NCBI GenBank assembly: GCA_003132425.1
Contig: PKXS01000139.1
Span: 1-35,835 of the forward strand
DNA length: 35,835 bases
Direction: 5' to 3'
DNA from: Gammaproteobacteria bacterium
GTDB lineage: Bacteria > Pseudomonadota > Gammaproteobacteria > Steroidobacterales > Steroidobacteraceae
Shown: one piece after another, positions 9,204 through 18,209 of the stretch
Numbering within the stretch: position 1 is the first letter of the stretch
Layout of the letters: each line of letters opens with the position of its first letter
Notes under the pieces: generated by a model
What the model was told of the DNA's origin: nothing
Databases searched by the model: none
The model's input: the letters and a program-made list of their open reading frames with translations, nothing else
Made by a program: the position numbers and the translations under genes

Positions 9204-9665
9204 TCAGTCGGCGCTAAACATGGCCGATACCACGTCCTTGTCGCCGCCTCGGCCCAGGACTCGTTTGAGCAGCCGATAACCGCGTTTCGCGAACACTAAT
9301 GGCCGCGGCAGAGACGCTCGGCAGAACGCGACCTTACGGACGTAGTCCTCGACGCTCCACTCGGCGTGCGACCCGGCCGGAAAATACACCATATCGCCCA
9401 CACCCAAACGCCGGGCCACGCCCGTGACGTCCTTGATGACCACGGAGCCTTCGATGACGTAGAGCGTCTCGTCGATGCCGTAGAACCAATTGAACCGGCC
9501 GGCGGTGCAATCCCAGATGACCGTACTCGCAGTACCGTCCGCGCTGCTTGACAAAACCTTGTTGCAGGAGACTGGATTGCCATCGAGTATCCAATTGGGA
9601 TTGATCGGCGAAGGATTCAGGTGGACCCTCCCGATTGCAAATTTGGCGGGGCTTTCGCTTGTCAT
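9204..9665 (-). CDS. Small cupin-domain protein
   Basis: A 153-residue single-domain cupin of the DUF861-like type. The beta-barrel motifs are visible: FNWFYGIDETLYVIEGSVVI followed by VGDMVYFPAGSHAEW. The usual metal ligands are partly altered, with E in DETLYVIEG and H in GSHAEW kept. ATG 9665 has CGGAG 7 bases upstream. It converges on the phosphotransferase gene with a 4-base gap, so it is a separate transcript. Cupins of this kind include sugar isomerases and small-molecule binding proteins. In an EPS locus it may act on a nucleotide sugar or a substituent, but I cannot assign a reaction. Confidence 0.8.
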   Translation of the reverse strand: MTSESPAKFAIGRVHLNPSPINPNWILDGNPVSCNKVLSSSADGTASTVIWDCTAGRFNWFYGIDETLYVIEGSVVIKDVTGVARRLGVGDMVYFPAGSHAEWSVEDYVRKVAFCRASLPRPLVFAKRGYRLLKRVLGRGGDKDVVSAMFSAD

Positions 9666-10341
9666 TCACTACTCCGAGGTTTTCGATTCCAATGTGGATA
9701 TACCGCTCGAAGATGAGCCGCCGTACTCATAGTGGACATATTTACGGAACTGGATCACAGCTTACGCATGACGAAGTTCGCATTTCTGTGCGTTGGCGCA
9801 CATAAAAAGATCCCCCCAAGAAGTGGATCGCAATATCGAAACTCTCGAATTTCGGATTTGATGCCATGTGCACTTCGCCATATCAAACGGTCTGCTACCG
9901 CTTCGGTTGACATCACTCCTCAGCCGGAGTTCGGAAATTCCGCATCACGTGCTTTTGTAACGGATTGTAAAATATAACGAGGTTCCGGCAGCGTAGATTA
10001 ATATGTGATCATAACAGGCCTATTTATGTGGTGTTTGGCTGTGTTTGTAGGACTCGTTAACGCTGTCTTGTAGGACTGATCGGCTGAAGCCGGCGCGCCG
10101 CCGCTAAAACTGTTCGGCGAACTCATTGAACCAAACGCACGGCACATTCGCCAGTACGGCGAACCTCGGCACGTTCATACGGTCGTTGGAAGCGCGTTGC
10201 GGCGAGACGCGCATTGTTCTTGCGAATTCTTTGACCGAAGACCACGGGCAGCCGCAAGCAGGTCGAACAATTAGCGTGATAGCATCGATACGCTGCCGTG
10301 GCGCTGAAGCCGGGCGCCAATGAGGCGGAAGCGGAAACCGC
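9666..10341. other. Intergenic region with a 10-bp direct repeat
   Basis: No gene is recognisable in these 676 bases. Open frames at 9732-9977 and 10126-10323 have no protein signature. The left two thirds are AT-richer. TTGTAGGACT occurs exactly twice (10045-10054 and 10068-10077), 23 bp apart start to start. The promoters of the divergent cupin and acyltransferase genes should lie in this stretch. Confidence 0.4.
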
Positions 10342-11481
10342 ATGAATCCTTACACGCAATTCGGTCGGGGTGCGGCGCTTGGGTCGTACTCGACATACGT
10401 GGAGACGCGCTCTTTCGGATCGCTGGATGGACTTCGTGCCCTATCGGTCGCGGGCGTCGTTTGGTTTCACACTACCGGCGATCTTCCGGGCTGGCTGGCA
10501 CTACGTCGTGGCTTTCTCGGGGTCGATTTTTTCTTCATACTGAGCGGTTTTCTCATCGTCACGCTACTGCTCCGCGAGCGCCGTCGTTCGGGCACGATCT
10601 CGCTCCGCGATTTTTACATACGCCGGACTCTGCGCATTGCACCCGCGTACTGGGCGATGTTGCTTTTCGTCGGTTGTGTCGCCTTCCTAAAGCGAGGACA
10701 CGAATCCGTTGGGATCCGACATGATTTTCCCTATGCCCTGTTGTACATCTCGAACCTAGTAGCGATGGCGAGCCTGCTGTCCATAACCTGGAGTTTATCT
10801 ACAGAGGAACAGTTCTATCTGATCGTTCCAGCCCTACAAAAATATGTGCCGCGACTCTTCCCATACGTCTTGCTACCGATTGCCTACGTCATCGTAAGTT
10901 TGCCGCCGTTCGGTTTTCTTCCGAACGTTCACATGCCCGGGTTCTTCAGGCAAACGACTTTTGGACCCATTCTACTCGGCGTCATGCTTGCTCATGTGCT
11001 CAATCATCCGCGCGGCTGGGCTATTGCCGCAAAAGTACTCAGAAGCCCGCTGTCACCCGCGTTTGCACTTGCGCTGGTGGCTTTGACATTGTGCTATCCA
11101 GGCGCCGATATTTCGGGCTGGCCTCGAATTGCAATCCATGCCTCGCTGCTTATCCTGTTGGCATCATGTGTGGTGCGCGAGAAACATGTGTTACTTCCAG
11201 TACTGTCTTGCTGGCCCCTGCGCCGCATTGGTGCGGTAAGCTACGGAATCTATCTTTACCACCTTTTGGCTTACTGGCCTGTATCGAAACTATTCGAACG
11301 AGTCGGAGTGCAGTCCAAGTACGTGCTCTTTGTTGGCGTCGCCGCGCTCAGCTGGTTGGCGGCAGAATTGAGCTATCGATTAATTGAGCGGCGATTCCTC
11401 GTACTCAAGAAGCAGTTCTCCCATGTAAATGAATCCGTAACGTCCCTCATCGACACTGAGGCGGCTGCGGTTAAGATGTAG
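10342..11481 (+). CDS. OafA/YrhL-type membrane acyltransferase
   Basis: This is the second acyltransferase 3 family protein of the locus, 379 residues with about ten predicted membrane helices. Family motifs are SLDGLRALSVAGVVWFH at residue 27 onward, FLGVDFFFILSGFLIVTLLL, then FYIRRTLRIAPAYW, ITWSLSTEEQFYLIVP and the C-terminal GAVSYGIYLYHLLAYW. It probably acylates the EPS repeat unit or polymer at the membrane; the acyl group is unknown. It is only distantly similar by eye to the copy at 4093-5283, so this does not look like a recent duplication. ATG 10342 follows a purine-rich stretch without a clear Shine-Dalgarno. Its stop lies 33 bases before the convergent FAD oxidoreductase end. Confidence 0.92.
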   Translation: MNPYTQFGRGAALGSYSTYVETRSFGSLDGLRALSVAGVVWFHTTGDLPGWLALRRGFLGVDFFFILSGFLIVTLLLRERRRSGTISLRDFYIRRTLRIAPAYWAMLLFVGCVAFLKRGHESVGIRHDFPYALLYISNLVAMASLLSITWSLSTEEQFYLIVPALQKYVPRLFPYVLLPIAYVIVSLPPFGFLPNVHMPGFFRQTTFGPILLGVMLAHVLNHPRGWAIAAKVLRSPLSPAFALALVALTLCYPGADISGWPRIAIHASLLILLASCVVREKHVLLPVLSCWPLRRIGAVSYGIYLYHLLAYWPVSKLFERVGVQSKYVLFVGVAALSWLAAELSYRLIERRFLVLKKQFSHVNESVTSLIDTEAAAVKM

Positions 11482-11514
11482 GAATCGCGCACGGTTGGGC
11501 GACCGTAACGCGAA

Positions 11515-12720
11515 CTATCCGCCGATAGGGTCTGCGCCGAGGCGTCTTGCAATCCGCTTTGCGGAAAAGTTTGCGCCGTACGCGAACCGCAAGAGAGGAC
11601 CGAAACTATTAGCCGCGGCCGCACCCATAAAATACAGACCAGGAACCGACGACTCAAAATGACGGCTAAGAATCGGCGTACCTGCCACGTTGCCTATGCG
11701 CGACCGGAGGGCCTCGTCGATGAACCCCAAACGAGAAACCGCGACCTTGTAGCCCGTGGCCGCGATGACATGATCAACCTCGATCATTTTGTCCTCACCG
11801 GTGCGCTGCTTAACGGCAAGACGCACTCGGCCATCCTCGGCGTGCGCTCCGGTAAGCGTCGCGCCCAGATGCATGGGCACGCGGCCGACGACCGAATCGC
11901 GAACGAACCAACACGGCGCTGGGCCAAGGTGGCGATCCACCACTCGAAGGCGCAGCGACTGCGGCATTGCGTGAAAAACCATGGGGATGTCGGTACACAT
12001 GCGCGAGCGCCAGCCGACGCCAAGACCCGAGCGCGGCGCCCTTAATCTCTCGATGATGGGGCGACGCTCCTTGGGCGGATTGTGAAAATCGATGCTGCCC
12101 CTGCGAGCGATGAGCTCTGCTTTCGCACCCGTCTGGTCGAGCAGCGCCGCCAGGTCGACCGCAGAGGCTCCCGCACCGAGTACCGCGACCTTCCGACCTT
12201 TGAACCCGCTCAGATCACCATGCTGCGAGCTATGGCTGACGAGATCCGCCGGCATCCCAGCGAGCTGCGTCGGCAGATGCGCAAAGTTCTTGATGCCGGC
12301 GGCGATGACCACCTGCCGTACGCGGGCCACCTCGCCCGCTACCGTCGTCAATTCAAAGCCTCCGTCAGCCTTCGCGACCGAAGCTACCTGGACGTTTTCC
12401 AATTCCGGCACGTAGCGTCGCTGGAATTCCAGCCCATACGCGATGAATATCTCGAGACGGACCGGGAGGCCGATATCGGCGTACGGAATATGATTCTCCG
12501 CGCAGTAGTCCTTGAGCGTAAACTGGGCATCCGGCGCGTAGAGGCTTGAAGCGAAACCCTCCGACTTGAGGCACATCCCTCGCGGCATGTGGTGTGCCCA
12601 AAACTGCATCGGCGGCCCAAAAATCCGAAAGCTTCGGCCACTGCGGCGTAGATGTGCGGCAAGCGACAATCCATAGGGGCCGGCCCCAATGATGGCAATG
12701 TCCACAGTCGCAATACTCAC
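11515..12720 (-). CDS. FAD-dependent NAD(P)-binding oxidoreductase
   Basis: A 401-residue two-dinucleotide-domain flavoprotein resembling flavin monooxygenases and lysine/ornithine N-hydroxylase-like enzymes. The FAD motif G12-x-G14-x-x-G17 sits in VDIAIIGAGPYGLSL. The NAD(P) motif G182-x-G184-x-x-A187 is in VAVLGAGASAVDLA. HVIAATGYKV and the C-terminal VPGLYFMGAAAANSFGP are also typical. GTG 12720 is the start, with TGGAG 7 bases upstream. It is divergent from the ATP-grasp gene (129-base gap). Its substrate is unknown. The context suggests tailoring of a small substituent that the ATP-grasp and acyl carrier proteins handle, which is an inference. Confidence 0.9.
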   Translation of the reverse strand: MSIATVDIAIIGAGPYGLSLAAHLRRSGRSFRIFGPPMQFWAHHMPRGMCLKSEGFASSLYAPDAQFTLKDYCAENHIPYADIGLPVRLEIFIAYGLEFQRRYVPELENVQVASVAKADGGFELTTVAGEVARVRQVVIAAGIKNFAHLPTQLAGMPADLVSHSSQHGDLSGFKGRKVAVLGAGASAVDLAALLDQTGAKAELIARRGSIDFHNPPKERRPIIERLRAPRSGLGVGWRSRMCTDIPMVFHAMPQSLRLRVVDRHLGPAPCWFVRDSVVGRVPMHLGATLTGAHAEDGRVRLAVKQRTGEDKMIEVDHVIAATGYKVAVSRLGFIDEALRSRIGNVAGTPILSRHFESSVPGLYFMGAAAANSFGPLLRFAYGANFSAKRIARRLGADPIGG

Positions 12721-12849
12721 GGTTCACTCCAGAAAATCGCCGGTTTTGGGCCGAATAGTCGGCGGACTTGAGATCGAACCGACAGTTTGACCGATGATAT
12801 CAAATGTACAATTACTCACATTGCGACTTGATCACAGGAGGTTTGTGTC

Positions 12850-14097
12850 TTGAGTAGTCGCCAGCCTTCGGTGTTGATGGTGGCGGCCAACTGGTGGCCC
12901 TTAGCGGCGCGTCTAGCCATTGCACTCCTGCAGAATGGCTGCCGCGTGAGTGCGGTATGTCCCGTAGGACATTTTCTGACCTACGTGTCCGGCATAGATC
13001 AAGTGCACCACTATGCACGAATATTTTCCTTGGCGAGCCTGCGTCGAGCCCTGATCGAAACTACTCCGGACGTCATCGTACCTTGCGACGACGGTGTCGT
13101 TACGCAACTGCATGTCCTGCACAGACACGAACCGTCACTGAGAGATTTGATCGAGCGGTCTTTGGGACCGTCGCAGAGTTATCCCATCGTCAGCAGTCGT
13201 CACGGATTGCTAAGTACGGCTATGGAACTGGGAATACGCGTACCACGCACCTGCAGGGTCGAAAGAGCTGAAGATCTCGTGACGTGGCACAGGGATGTCG
13301 CTACCGTAGGTATACTGAAGGTGGACGGGGAGTCCGGCGGGAAAGGGGTGCGGATCTCTCCGTCTCTCGATGAGTCTCTCGCAGCGTGGCAGGAACTCCG
13401 CGTAGGCTGCGGTTCCGCGGCCGCGTGGAAGCGCCTGGAAATCGACCGCGACCCGCTGGCCCTGTGGATGAGCAAGAACCAAGCCGAAAGAGAAGTCGCC
13501 GTCCAGGCATTCATCACAGGGCGCCCCGCAAATTCGATGTTGGCGTGTCGAGGCGGTGAGGTTTTAGCCATGGTGTCCGTAGCGGTCGTCGCATCCGACA
13601 GCCCCACCGGAGCCGCGACAATCATTCGCCGGATCAAGAATGATCAGATGACAAATGCCGCTGAACTGCTGGCACGACGGCTGCAATTGACCGGCTTCTA
13701 CGGATTGGACTTTATGATTGAATCCGGCACGGAGACGCCCTTCTTGATCGAGATGAATCCCCGGTGCACTCAGTTGGGACACCTGGAGTGGACGGATCAG
13801 TGTAGCCTCGCCGGCATCTTCAGCACGGCCTTGCGGGGCGAGCCGAGACCGCAACCGTTGCATCCAATTCGAGCCGAGACTATTGTACTATTTCCGCAGG
13901 CTCGCGCGGCGGCCGCGACATATAGCGCATACATTGAGAAAAGTTATCACGACGTCCCGTGGGACGAGCCGCGACTTGTACGCGAACTCACCTTAGCGCC
14001 ATGGCCACAGCGCCGTTGGTTAGCTCGCCTGTACCACACGCTAAGGCCCATGCCCCGGTCGGAACCGACCATATTCGAAAGCCTTGGCCCAACTTAA
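12850..14097 (+). CDS. ATP-grasp ligase-like protein
   Basis: A 415-residue protein of the ATP-grasp superfamily, which forms amide or thioester bonds through an acyl-phosphate. The N-terminal pre-ATP-grasp region starts SSRQPSVLMVAANWWPLAAR. Nucleotide-binding K157 is followed by the flexible GESGGKGV loop. The metal-binding FLIEMNPR (E301, N303) closes the catalytic domain. The start is TTG 12850, supported by a perfect AGGAGG at 12836-12841 with 8-base spacing; the nearby GTG 12845 is followed by a stop. Similar proteins in polysaccharide loci are annotated carbamoyl-phosphate-synthase-like. Its stop overlaps that of the convergent ACP gene by 4 bases (TTAA). A role in joining an amino-acyl or acyl group to a sugar or to the ACP is possible. 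Confidence 0.88.
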   Translation: MSSRQPSVLMVAANWWPLAARLAIALLQNGCRVSAVCPVGHFLTYVSGIDQVHHYARIFSLASLRRALIETTPDVIVPCDDGVVTQLHVLHRHEPSLRDLIERSLGPSQSYPIVSSRHGLLSTAMELGIRVPRTCRVERAEDLVTWHRDVATVGILKVDGESGGKGVRISPSLDESLAAWQELRVGCGSAAAWKRLEIDRDPLALWMSKNQAEREVAVQAFITGRPANSMLACRGGEVLAMVSVAVVASDSPTGAATIIRRIKNDQMTNAAELLARRLQLTGFYGLDFMIESGTETPFLIEMNPRCTQLGHLEWTDQCSLAGIFSTALRGEPRPQPLHPIRAETIVLFPQARAAAATYSAYIEKSYHDVPWDEPRLVRELTLAPWPQRRWLARLYHTLRPMPRSEPTIFESLGPT

Positions 14098-14345
14098 ACC
14101 GATTTGGAATGGTTCTCGTAGAGCTTTACGAAATCGCCAAATGTCACTGGGAATTTGAGATCCCCGGCTACATCGAATGGATCGAACCCGAGTGCTTCCT
14201 CCAAATGCGCGACGATCAGCGCGAAACTCAGTGAATCCAGGCCTGATTCGAGAAGCTTCAGATCGTCGGACAATCGTGCAAGCTTTCGGTGCTGCTCGAC
14301 CGCAACCCGCTCGAATTGAGACGCGACGGTAGATCTAATCGACAT
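14094..14345 (-). CDS. Free-standing acyl carrier protein
   Basis: An 83-residue carrier protein of normal ACP length. The phosphopantetheine site is S38 within LLESGLDSLSFALIV, the canonical (D)SL context, followed by helix III region HLEEALGFDPFDV. The frame opens at 14399, but ATG 14345 has TGGAG 8 bases upstream and gives the standard length. It is not the fatty-acid AcpP: it lacks the AcpP-like flanks and has no fab neighbours. Free-standing ACPs are known in exosortase-type EPS loci, usually with an AMP-forming ligase, which is absent here. It likely carries an acyl or amino-acyl group for EPS modification. Confidence 0.88.
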   Translation of the reverse strand: MSIRSTVASQFERVAVEQHRKLARLSDDLKLLESGLDSLSFALIVAHLEEALGFDPFDVAGDLKFPVTFGDFVKLYENHSKSV

Positions 14346-14713
14346 TCGTTTAGCTCCATTTCGCCGTGTATCTAACGATTGTAATGCCTTCTGGCACAAA
14401 AAGCGCTGGAGCTGATCAATCAGAGGCGCAATGTACTTTGTTGTCTCGTGAAAGTCAGTGTGTCAGACTACTCGAAGCGAGGCCAATCGCGAGAAAATCC
14501 AGTCGACGCTAGATCACTTAAGTCGTGCTATCCAGATACGGCGTCTTCAGTGCATAGCCAATATTTCCCCTGCACCGTGAATGATGGCCGCTTGAGCGTC
14601 GCCGGCGGTCCGCAATTCGGTTGTGATCTTGCTGTCAACTTTTGCACGGACGCGCGATCACTGCGCGCGGCAATAATGACATCCCAAGGAAGGCAAGACT
14701 GAGGAGCGATCAT
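14346..14713. other. Divergent intergenic region, ACP / glycosyltransferase
   Basis: This gap holds no recognisable gene. It contains the divergent promoter regions of the ACP gene and the plus-strand glycosyltransferase. A CGCGCG / CGCGCG hairpin (14651-14669, 7-base loop) lies about 45 bases before ATG 14714. The Shine-Dalgarno GAGGAG is at 14701-14706. Confidence 0.5.
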
Positions 14714-15727
14714 ATGATAATAGTAAATATGGTTCCTGATGCGATTGGCTGGAGCCCGATTCGCTATATGGCGGCCCTTGCCTCAGAACTATTGGACGCC
14801 GAGCAACTTACCGTGGATGAACATGCACCCTCGACAATTAATAAGGCGTTGTCGATTCTGAATCGAAGAACCAAACATGGCAACGGCACAGAGTCCTGCC
14901 TGATGATTTGCTCCGGTCCCCCGGACTTGGCCAAGATTCTCAATATTCAGAACTGGAGAAAGCGTTTCAGGTTTCTTGCCGCTTGGGTCATCGATTCATT
15001 CTGGGTCGATCACTTCCCCTCATCCATTCGGCTATCTAGTCCCTTCGACCATTTTTTTGTCACGTCCATGGAGGATGTGGATTTGTGGGGGAGAAAAACG
15101 GGCGTGCCGACAACGTGGTTGCCTTGGGGCACCGACGCGTTTCGCCTTGGCGGCGGCTCTACGCAGCGTGATTGGGACATTACGCGAGTGGGGAGGCAAC
15201 CGCCGGAATGGGATAATGACGCCGCCGCATCCGAAGCAGCAAAATTGCTAGGCATAAAATATGGCGGCCGCCCGAGTAGGGCGGCTCTCACTTCATCGCA
15301 AAATCTAGAATTTCTCATGAACATTTATGGAAATTCAAAATACATACTTGCCTTTTCAAACTCGGTGAATCCGGAAAAGTATACCCATCCGACGCGTCAA
15401 TATCTGACTGGCCGATGGGTTGACGCGCTGGGGTGCGGCGCTGTTGTCGCCGGTATTGCCCCGCGCGGGCCCGGTATTGATGATTTGCTTTGGCCGGGCG
15501 CGACCTTGGATCTCGGAAGTATTCGACGCAGCGAAGGTCTTGAAGTTTTGGCTTCCGCATTGAGGAAGTGGACTCCTGATACAGCTGTCAATAACTTCGC
15601 GATGGCTCTCAAGATCCTCGATTGGCGCTGGCGCTTCAAGGTCCTTGCCGATGTATGCGGGATATCCTCAGTCCCGTTGGCGGCCGAACTCAAGCTATTG
15701 CAAAATCGGATTGGCGCAGCAGCCTGA
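14714..15727 (+). CDS. GT-B-like glycosyltransferase
   Basis: A 337-residue protein resembling the C-terminal glycosyl transferases group 1 domain proteins. Visible landmarks are HFFVTSMEDVDLWG, the TTWLPWGTDAF motif at the domain hinge, and a donor-domain stretch ILAFSNSVNPEKYTHPTRQY followed by RWVDALGCGAVVAG. The frame opens at 14642, but ATG 14714 is preceded by GAGGAG with 7-base spacing. The classical GT4 E-x7-E signature is not obvious, so the family assignment is broad. It presumably adds one sugar of the repeat. It is followed by the broken acyltransferase, so the end of its transcript is unclear. Confidence 0.75.
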   Translation: MIIVNMVPDAIGWSPIRYMAALASELLDAEQLTVDEHAPSTINKALSILNRRTKHGNGTESCLMICSGPPDLAKILNIQNWRKRFRFLAAWVIDSFWVDHFPSSIRLSSPFDHFFVTSMEDVDLWGRKTGVPTTWLPWGTDAFRLGGGSTQRDWDITRVGRQPPEWDNDAAASEAAKLLGIKYGGRPSRAALTSSQNLEFLMNIYGNSKYILAFSNSVNPEKYTHPTRQYLTGRWVDALGCGAVVAGIAPRGPGIDDLLWPGATLDLGSIRRSEGLEVLASALRKWTPDTAVNNFAMALKILDWRWRFKVLADVCGISSVPLAAELKLLQNRIGAAA

Positions 15728-15838
15728 CAGAATGGAAATATCAAAATCCGGTTGTACGGCGCGCGACGGCGAAAGGTTGTCCTCCGTAATGCGTATTCGT
15801 CACGCATAACGTCGAGATTTGCCTTAAGGAAGAGAAAG

Positions 15839-16263
15839 ATGGAGCTACGCGCTAGCAACAGTTACGACTTTGTCCGCTTTTGCGCCGCTTCTGCCGTACT
15901 ATTCAGTCATCACTTCCCTCTGTCACGACTTCCGGAACCGCCGGTTCCGGGTTATGGCGAAGATTTTGGGAAGCTCGCGGTCTTGGCTCTATTGCTTGCT
16001 TTTTCTGTTCTTCATTCTAGGTCGTCGCCGAAGTGGCCTATGCATCCTTCTGGGCGTACTCCTCCTCAGTATTGTATGGGGTGCCACGCCTGTCATCGGT
16101 GATAGAAACAATGGCATGGTTCTCAAAGGGCGGCGATGCTTCCTATGGAATATACATATTTGCGTCGCCGCTGCAGTAATTCTCCCTGCTATTTATTAAT
16201 TCGTTTTGGCTGTCCATGCTTGTGGCCTTTTTAACCACAACAGGCTTAGGTTATGCGACATGA
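15839..16263 (+). pseudogene. Broken acyltransferase 3 gene
   Basis: ATG 15839 starts a typical acyltransferase 3 N-terminus (NSYDFVRFCAASAVLFSHHFPL). The frame then loses homology after about 60 codons. A family C-terminus reappears in another frame: GDASYGIYIFASPLQ (from 16135), then an in-frame TAA, then a continuing helix (FWLSMLVAFL) to TGA 16261-16263. The gene thus carries a large internal deletion of the central helices, at least one frameshift and a nonsense codon. The intact family is about 350-400 residues; only about 140 codons' worth remains. It shows that the EPS decoration set has been in flux. Confidence 0.85.
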
Positions 16264-16655
16264 CACACATTTGAAAAGCGAGCCATGTTAGCTCGCAAGT
16301 CATTTGCGGAGCGCCTTCGAGGAATAGCCTCCCGTGGTAATCGGCGGCATATTTAAGGGTTGTCAGGCCGAATCAGCTTTTGATAGCTATCGGTTACTCA
16401 CCCGGTTTCCAATTGTTAAAGACAAATCAGATAAATCGCCGCGAGCTCAACAATGTTCAGGTTCAGCAGTGTGAATTCGTCACGTGCAGCGTTGCGGTGT
16501 GGTTTGTTGCCTCGGGGTACTCGGTGTGTCAGACTTCGAGAGGTCTGATTTGATTTAGGTCGACATCCATATCCCGCCGCCTCCCTGGGGCGAACATATG
16601 CGTTGGGCGATTCCGTTGACCCTACGCCAAGCATAATATTCCGTGATGGGCGACC
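16264..16655. other. Gene-free region with two hairpins
   Basis: No gene is seen. GCGAGC/GCTCGC (16278-16296, 7-base loop) lies just behind the pseudogene; on the minus strand it is followed by TTTTC, on the plus strand by no T-run. TCAGAC/GTCTGA (16529-16548) is a second stem, followed by the T-rich ATTTGATTT. Either could be a weak terminator. The promoter of the polymerase operon should lie right of 16550. Confidence 0.4.
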
Positions 16656-18209
16656 ATGATCGTTAGCATCAAAGCGCTAATTGTAATTCTCGCGATCGCC
16701 GCCGTTATCTTCCGAGTCGCGAAACCCATCGCGCTGCGCTTCAGTGCCGAGCGAGATTTCATTCGCCGCCGCAACGTGTGGTTTGTATTGACTGTGACGG
16801 CGTTTCTCACTCCTAGCTTTTGGTTGTTCGTGCTGGTGGCGACACCGCTCCTCATATGGGCCGGACGCAAGGATGCAAATCCTGTCGCACTTTATCTGCT
16901 GATGCTGCATGTGATCCCGCCAATTCTTGTCGAAATTCCCGTGGTCGGCATTAATAGGCTTTTCGATCTCGATAATTACCGATTGCTGTCCTTATGCGTG
17001 CTTATTCCCACGGCCTGGCGGCTCCGGAAATCAAAGGACACGGACAGAATTCGCGGTCTGCAGGCGATGGATTTTCTGCTCCTTGCATACGGCGTACTGC
17101 AGGTCTTTCTGTTTATTCCACCGGATTTGCGCAGCCACGTAATTCTTCAGAATTCATTCACGAACGATTTGCGACGCGCATTTTTATTCTTCGTCGACGT
17201 TTATGTATTGTACTTCGTCGTGAGTCGGTCGTGTTCAAGCCGCCGTGCGATTGTGGATGCAGTGGCCGCATTCTGTCTCGCGTGTGCCGTGATGGCTGCG
17301 GTGGCGATCTTTGAAACGGTGCGCCATTGGTTGTTATACTCCGATTTTTTCTTTCGCTGGAGCAACCTTCTGCCAGTCGATTTATACCAGTTGCGGGGAT
17401 CCGCGCTTCGGGCCCAAGCTTCCGCCGGCCACGCATTGGCCTTAGGCTACATTCTTGCAGTTGCTTTTGGGTTCTGGCTATATCTTAGATCCAATTTAAA
17501 GGCGACCCGACGGAAAATCGCCGTCACGCTTTTATTGTGGCTAGGTCTGCTTTTCTCGTACTCGCGCGGCCCATGGATTGGCGCCGTCGCAATTTATTTC
17601 GCATTCGCTGCCGCCAGCCCTCGCGCGCTTCCCGGACTTTTCAAGGCAGCCTTCGTCGCAGTACTTGTTGCCGGAGTCGTCGCCGTATCACCCTTGGGCG
17701 ATCGAATCATCAGCGATTTACCCTTTCTGGGAGGATCAGTTGACGCCGGAAGCGTTATTTACCGCCAACGGCTTGCGGAGCGATCGTGGGAACTGATCAA
17801 AGAGCACCCGTTCCTTGGAGACCAACTTGCGCTTACGAAAATGGAGGGGCTGCGACAGGGACAGGGCATCATCGATACTGTCAATACGTACGCGGGAGTT
17901 GCTTTGGATTATGGCTTGATCGGATTGTCCATCTTTGTCGGCTTCATATTGACGGCGCTTTTTAAGGCGTATAGGGCGTCAAAAGTAATTGCTCAATCTG
18001 ATCCTGATCTTGCGTTGCTCGGAACCAGCCTGACTGCCTGCATAGTAGGCACTCTGCTCATGATTGCGAACAGCAGTTTCATGTACGGGTACGAAGAGAT
18101 GTTTTATGTGCTCGCAGGCCTCGCGACGGCATACGTTCGCCTATGCCGATTGCCGGAGCGTCGCGCGGCGAACGATGCCCGTGGCGGCCGTTCACAGGTC
18201 CTCCGATAA
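16656..18209 (+). CDS. Wzy-type O-antigen/EPS polymerase (O-antigen ligase family)
   Basis: A 517-residue inner-membrane protein with about 11-12 hydrophobic helices. It carries the Wzy_C / O-antigen ligase signature around residues 298-308 (LLFSYSRGPWIGAV) and a large periplasmic loop after it (SVIYRQRLAERSWELIKEHP, then the DTVNTYAGVALDYGLIGL region). In an EPS locus with an adjacent flippase it most likely polymerises lipid-linked repeat units at the periplasmic face. A WaaL-like ligase role is the alternative, but there is no lipid A-core context. Its TAA is immediately followed by the GTG start of the flippase, implying translational coupling. Confidence 0.9.
   Translation: MIVSIKALIVILAIAAVIFRVAKPIALRFSAERDFIRRRNVWFVLTVTAFLTPSFWLFVLVATPLLIWAGRKDANPVALYLLMLHVIPPILVEIPVVGINRLFDLDNYRLLSLCVLIPTAWRLRKSKDTDRIRGLQAMDFLLLAYGVLQVFLFIPPDLRSHVILQNSFTNDLRRAFLFFVDVYVLYFVVSRSCSSRRAIVDAVAAFCLACAVMAAVAIFETVRHWLLYSDFFFRWSNLLPVDLYQLRGSALRAQASAGHALALGYILAVAFGFWLYLRSNLKATRRKIAVTLLLWLGLLFSYSRGPWIGAVAIYFAFAAASPRALPGLFKAAFVAVLVAGVVAVSPLGDRIISDLPFLGGSVDAGSVIYRQRLAERSWELIKEHPFLGDQLALTKMEGLRQGQGIIDTVNTYAGVALDYGLIGLSIFVGFILTALFKAYRASKVIAQSDPDLALLGTSLTACIVGTLLMIANSSFMYGYEEMFYVLAGLATAYVRLCRLPERRAANDARGGRSQVLR

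Noticed and set aside
10126-10323. Small plus-strand open frame before the acyltransferase
   Set aside because: It has no domain, lies in a region with promoter-like features, and its ribosome site is poor.
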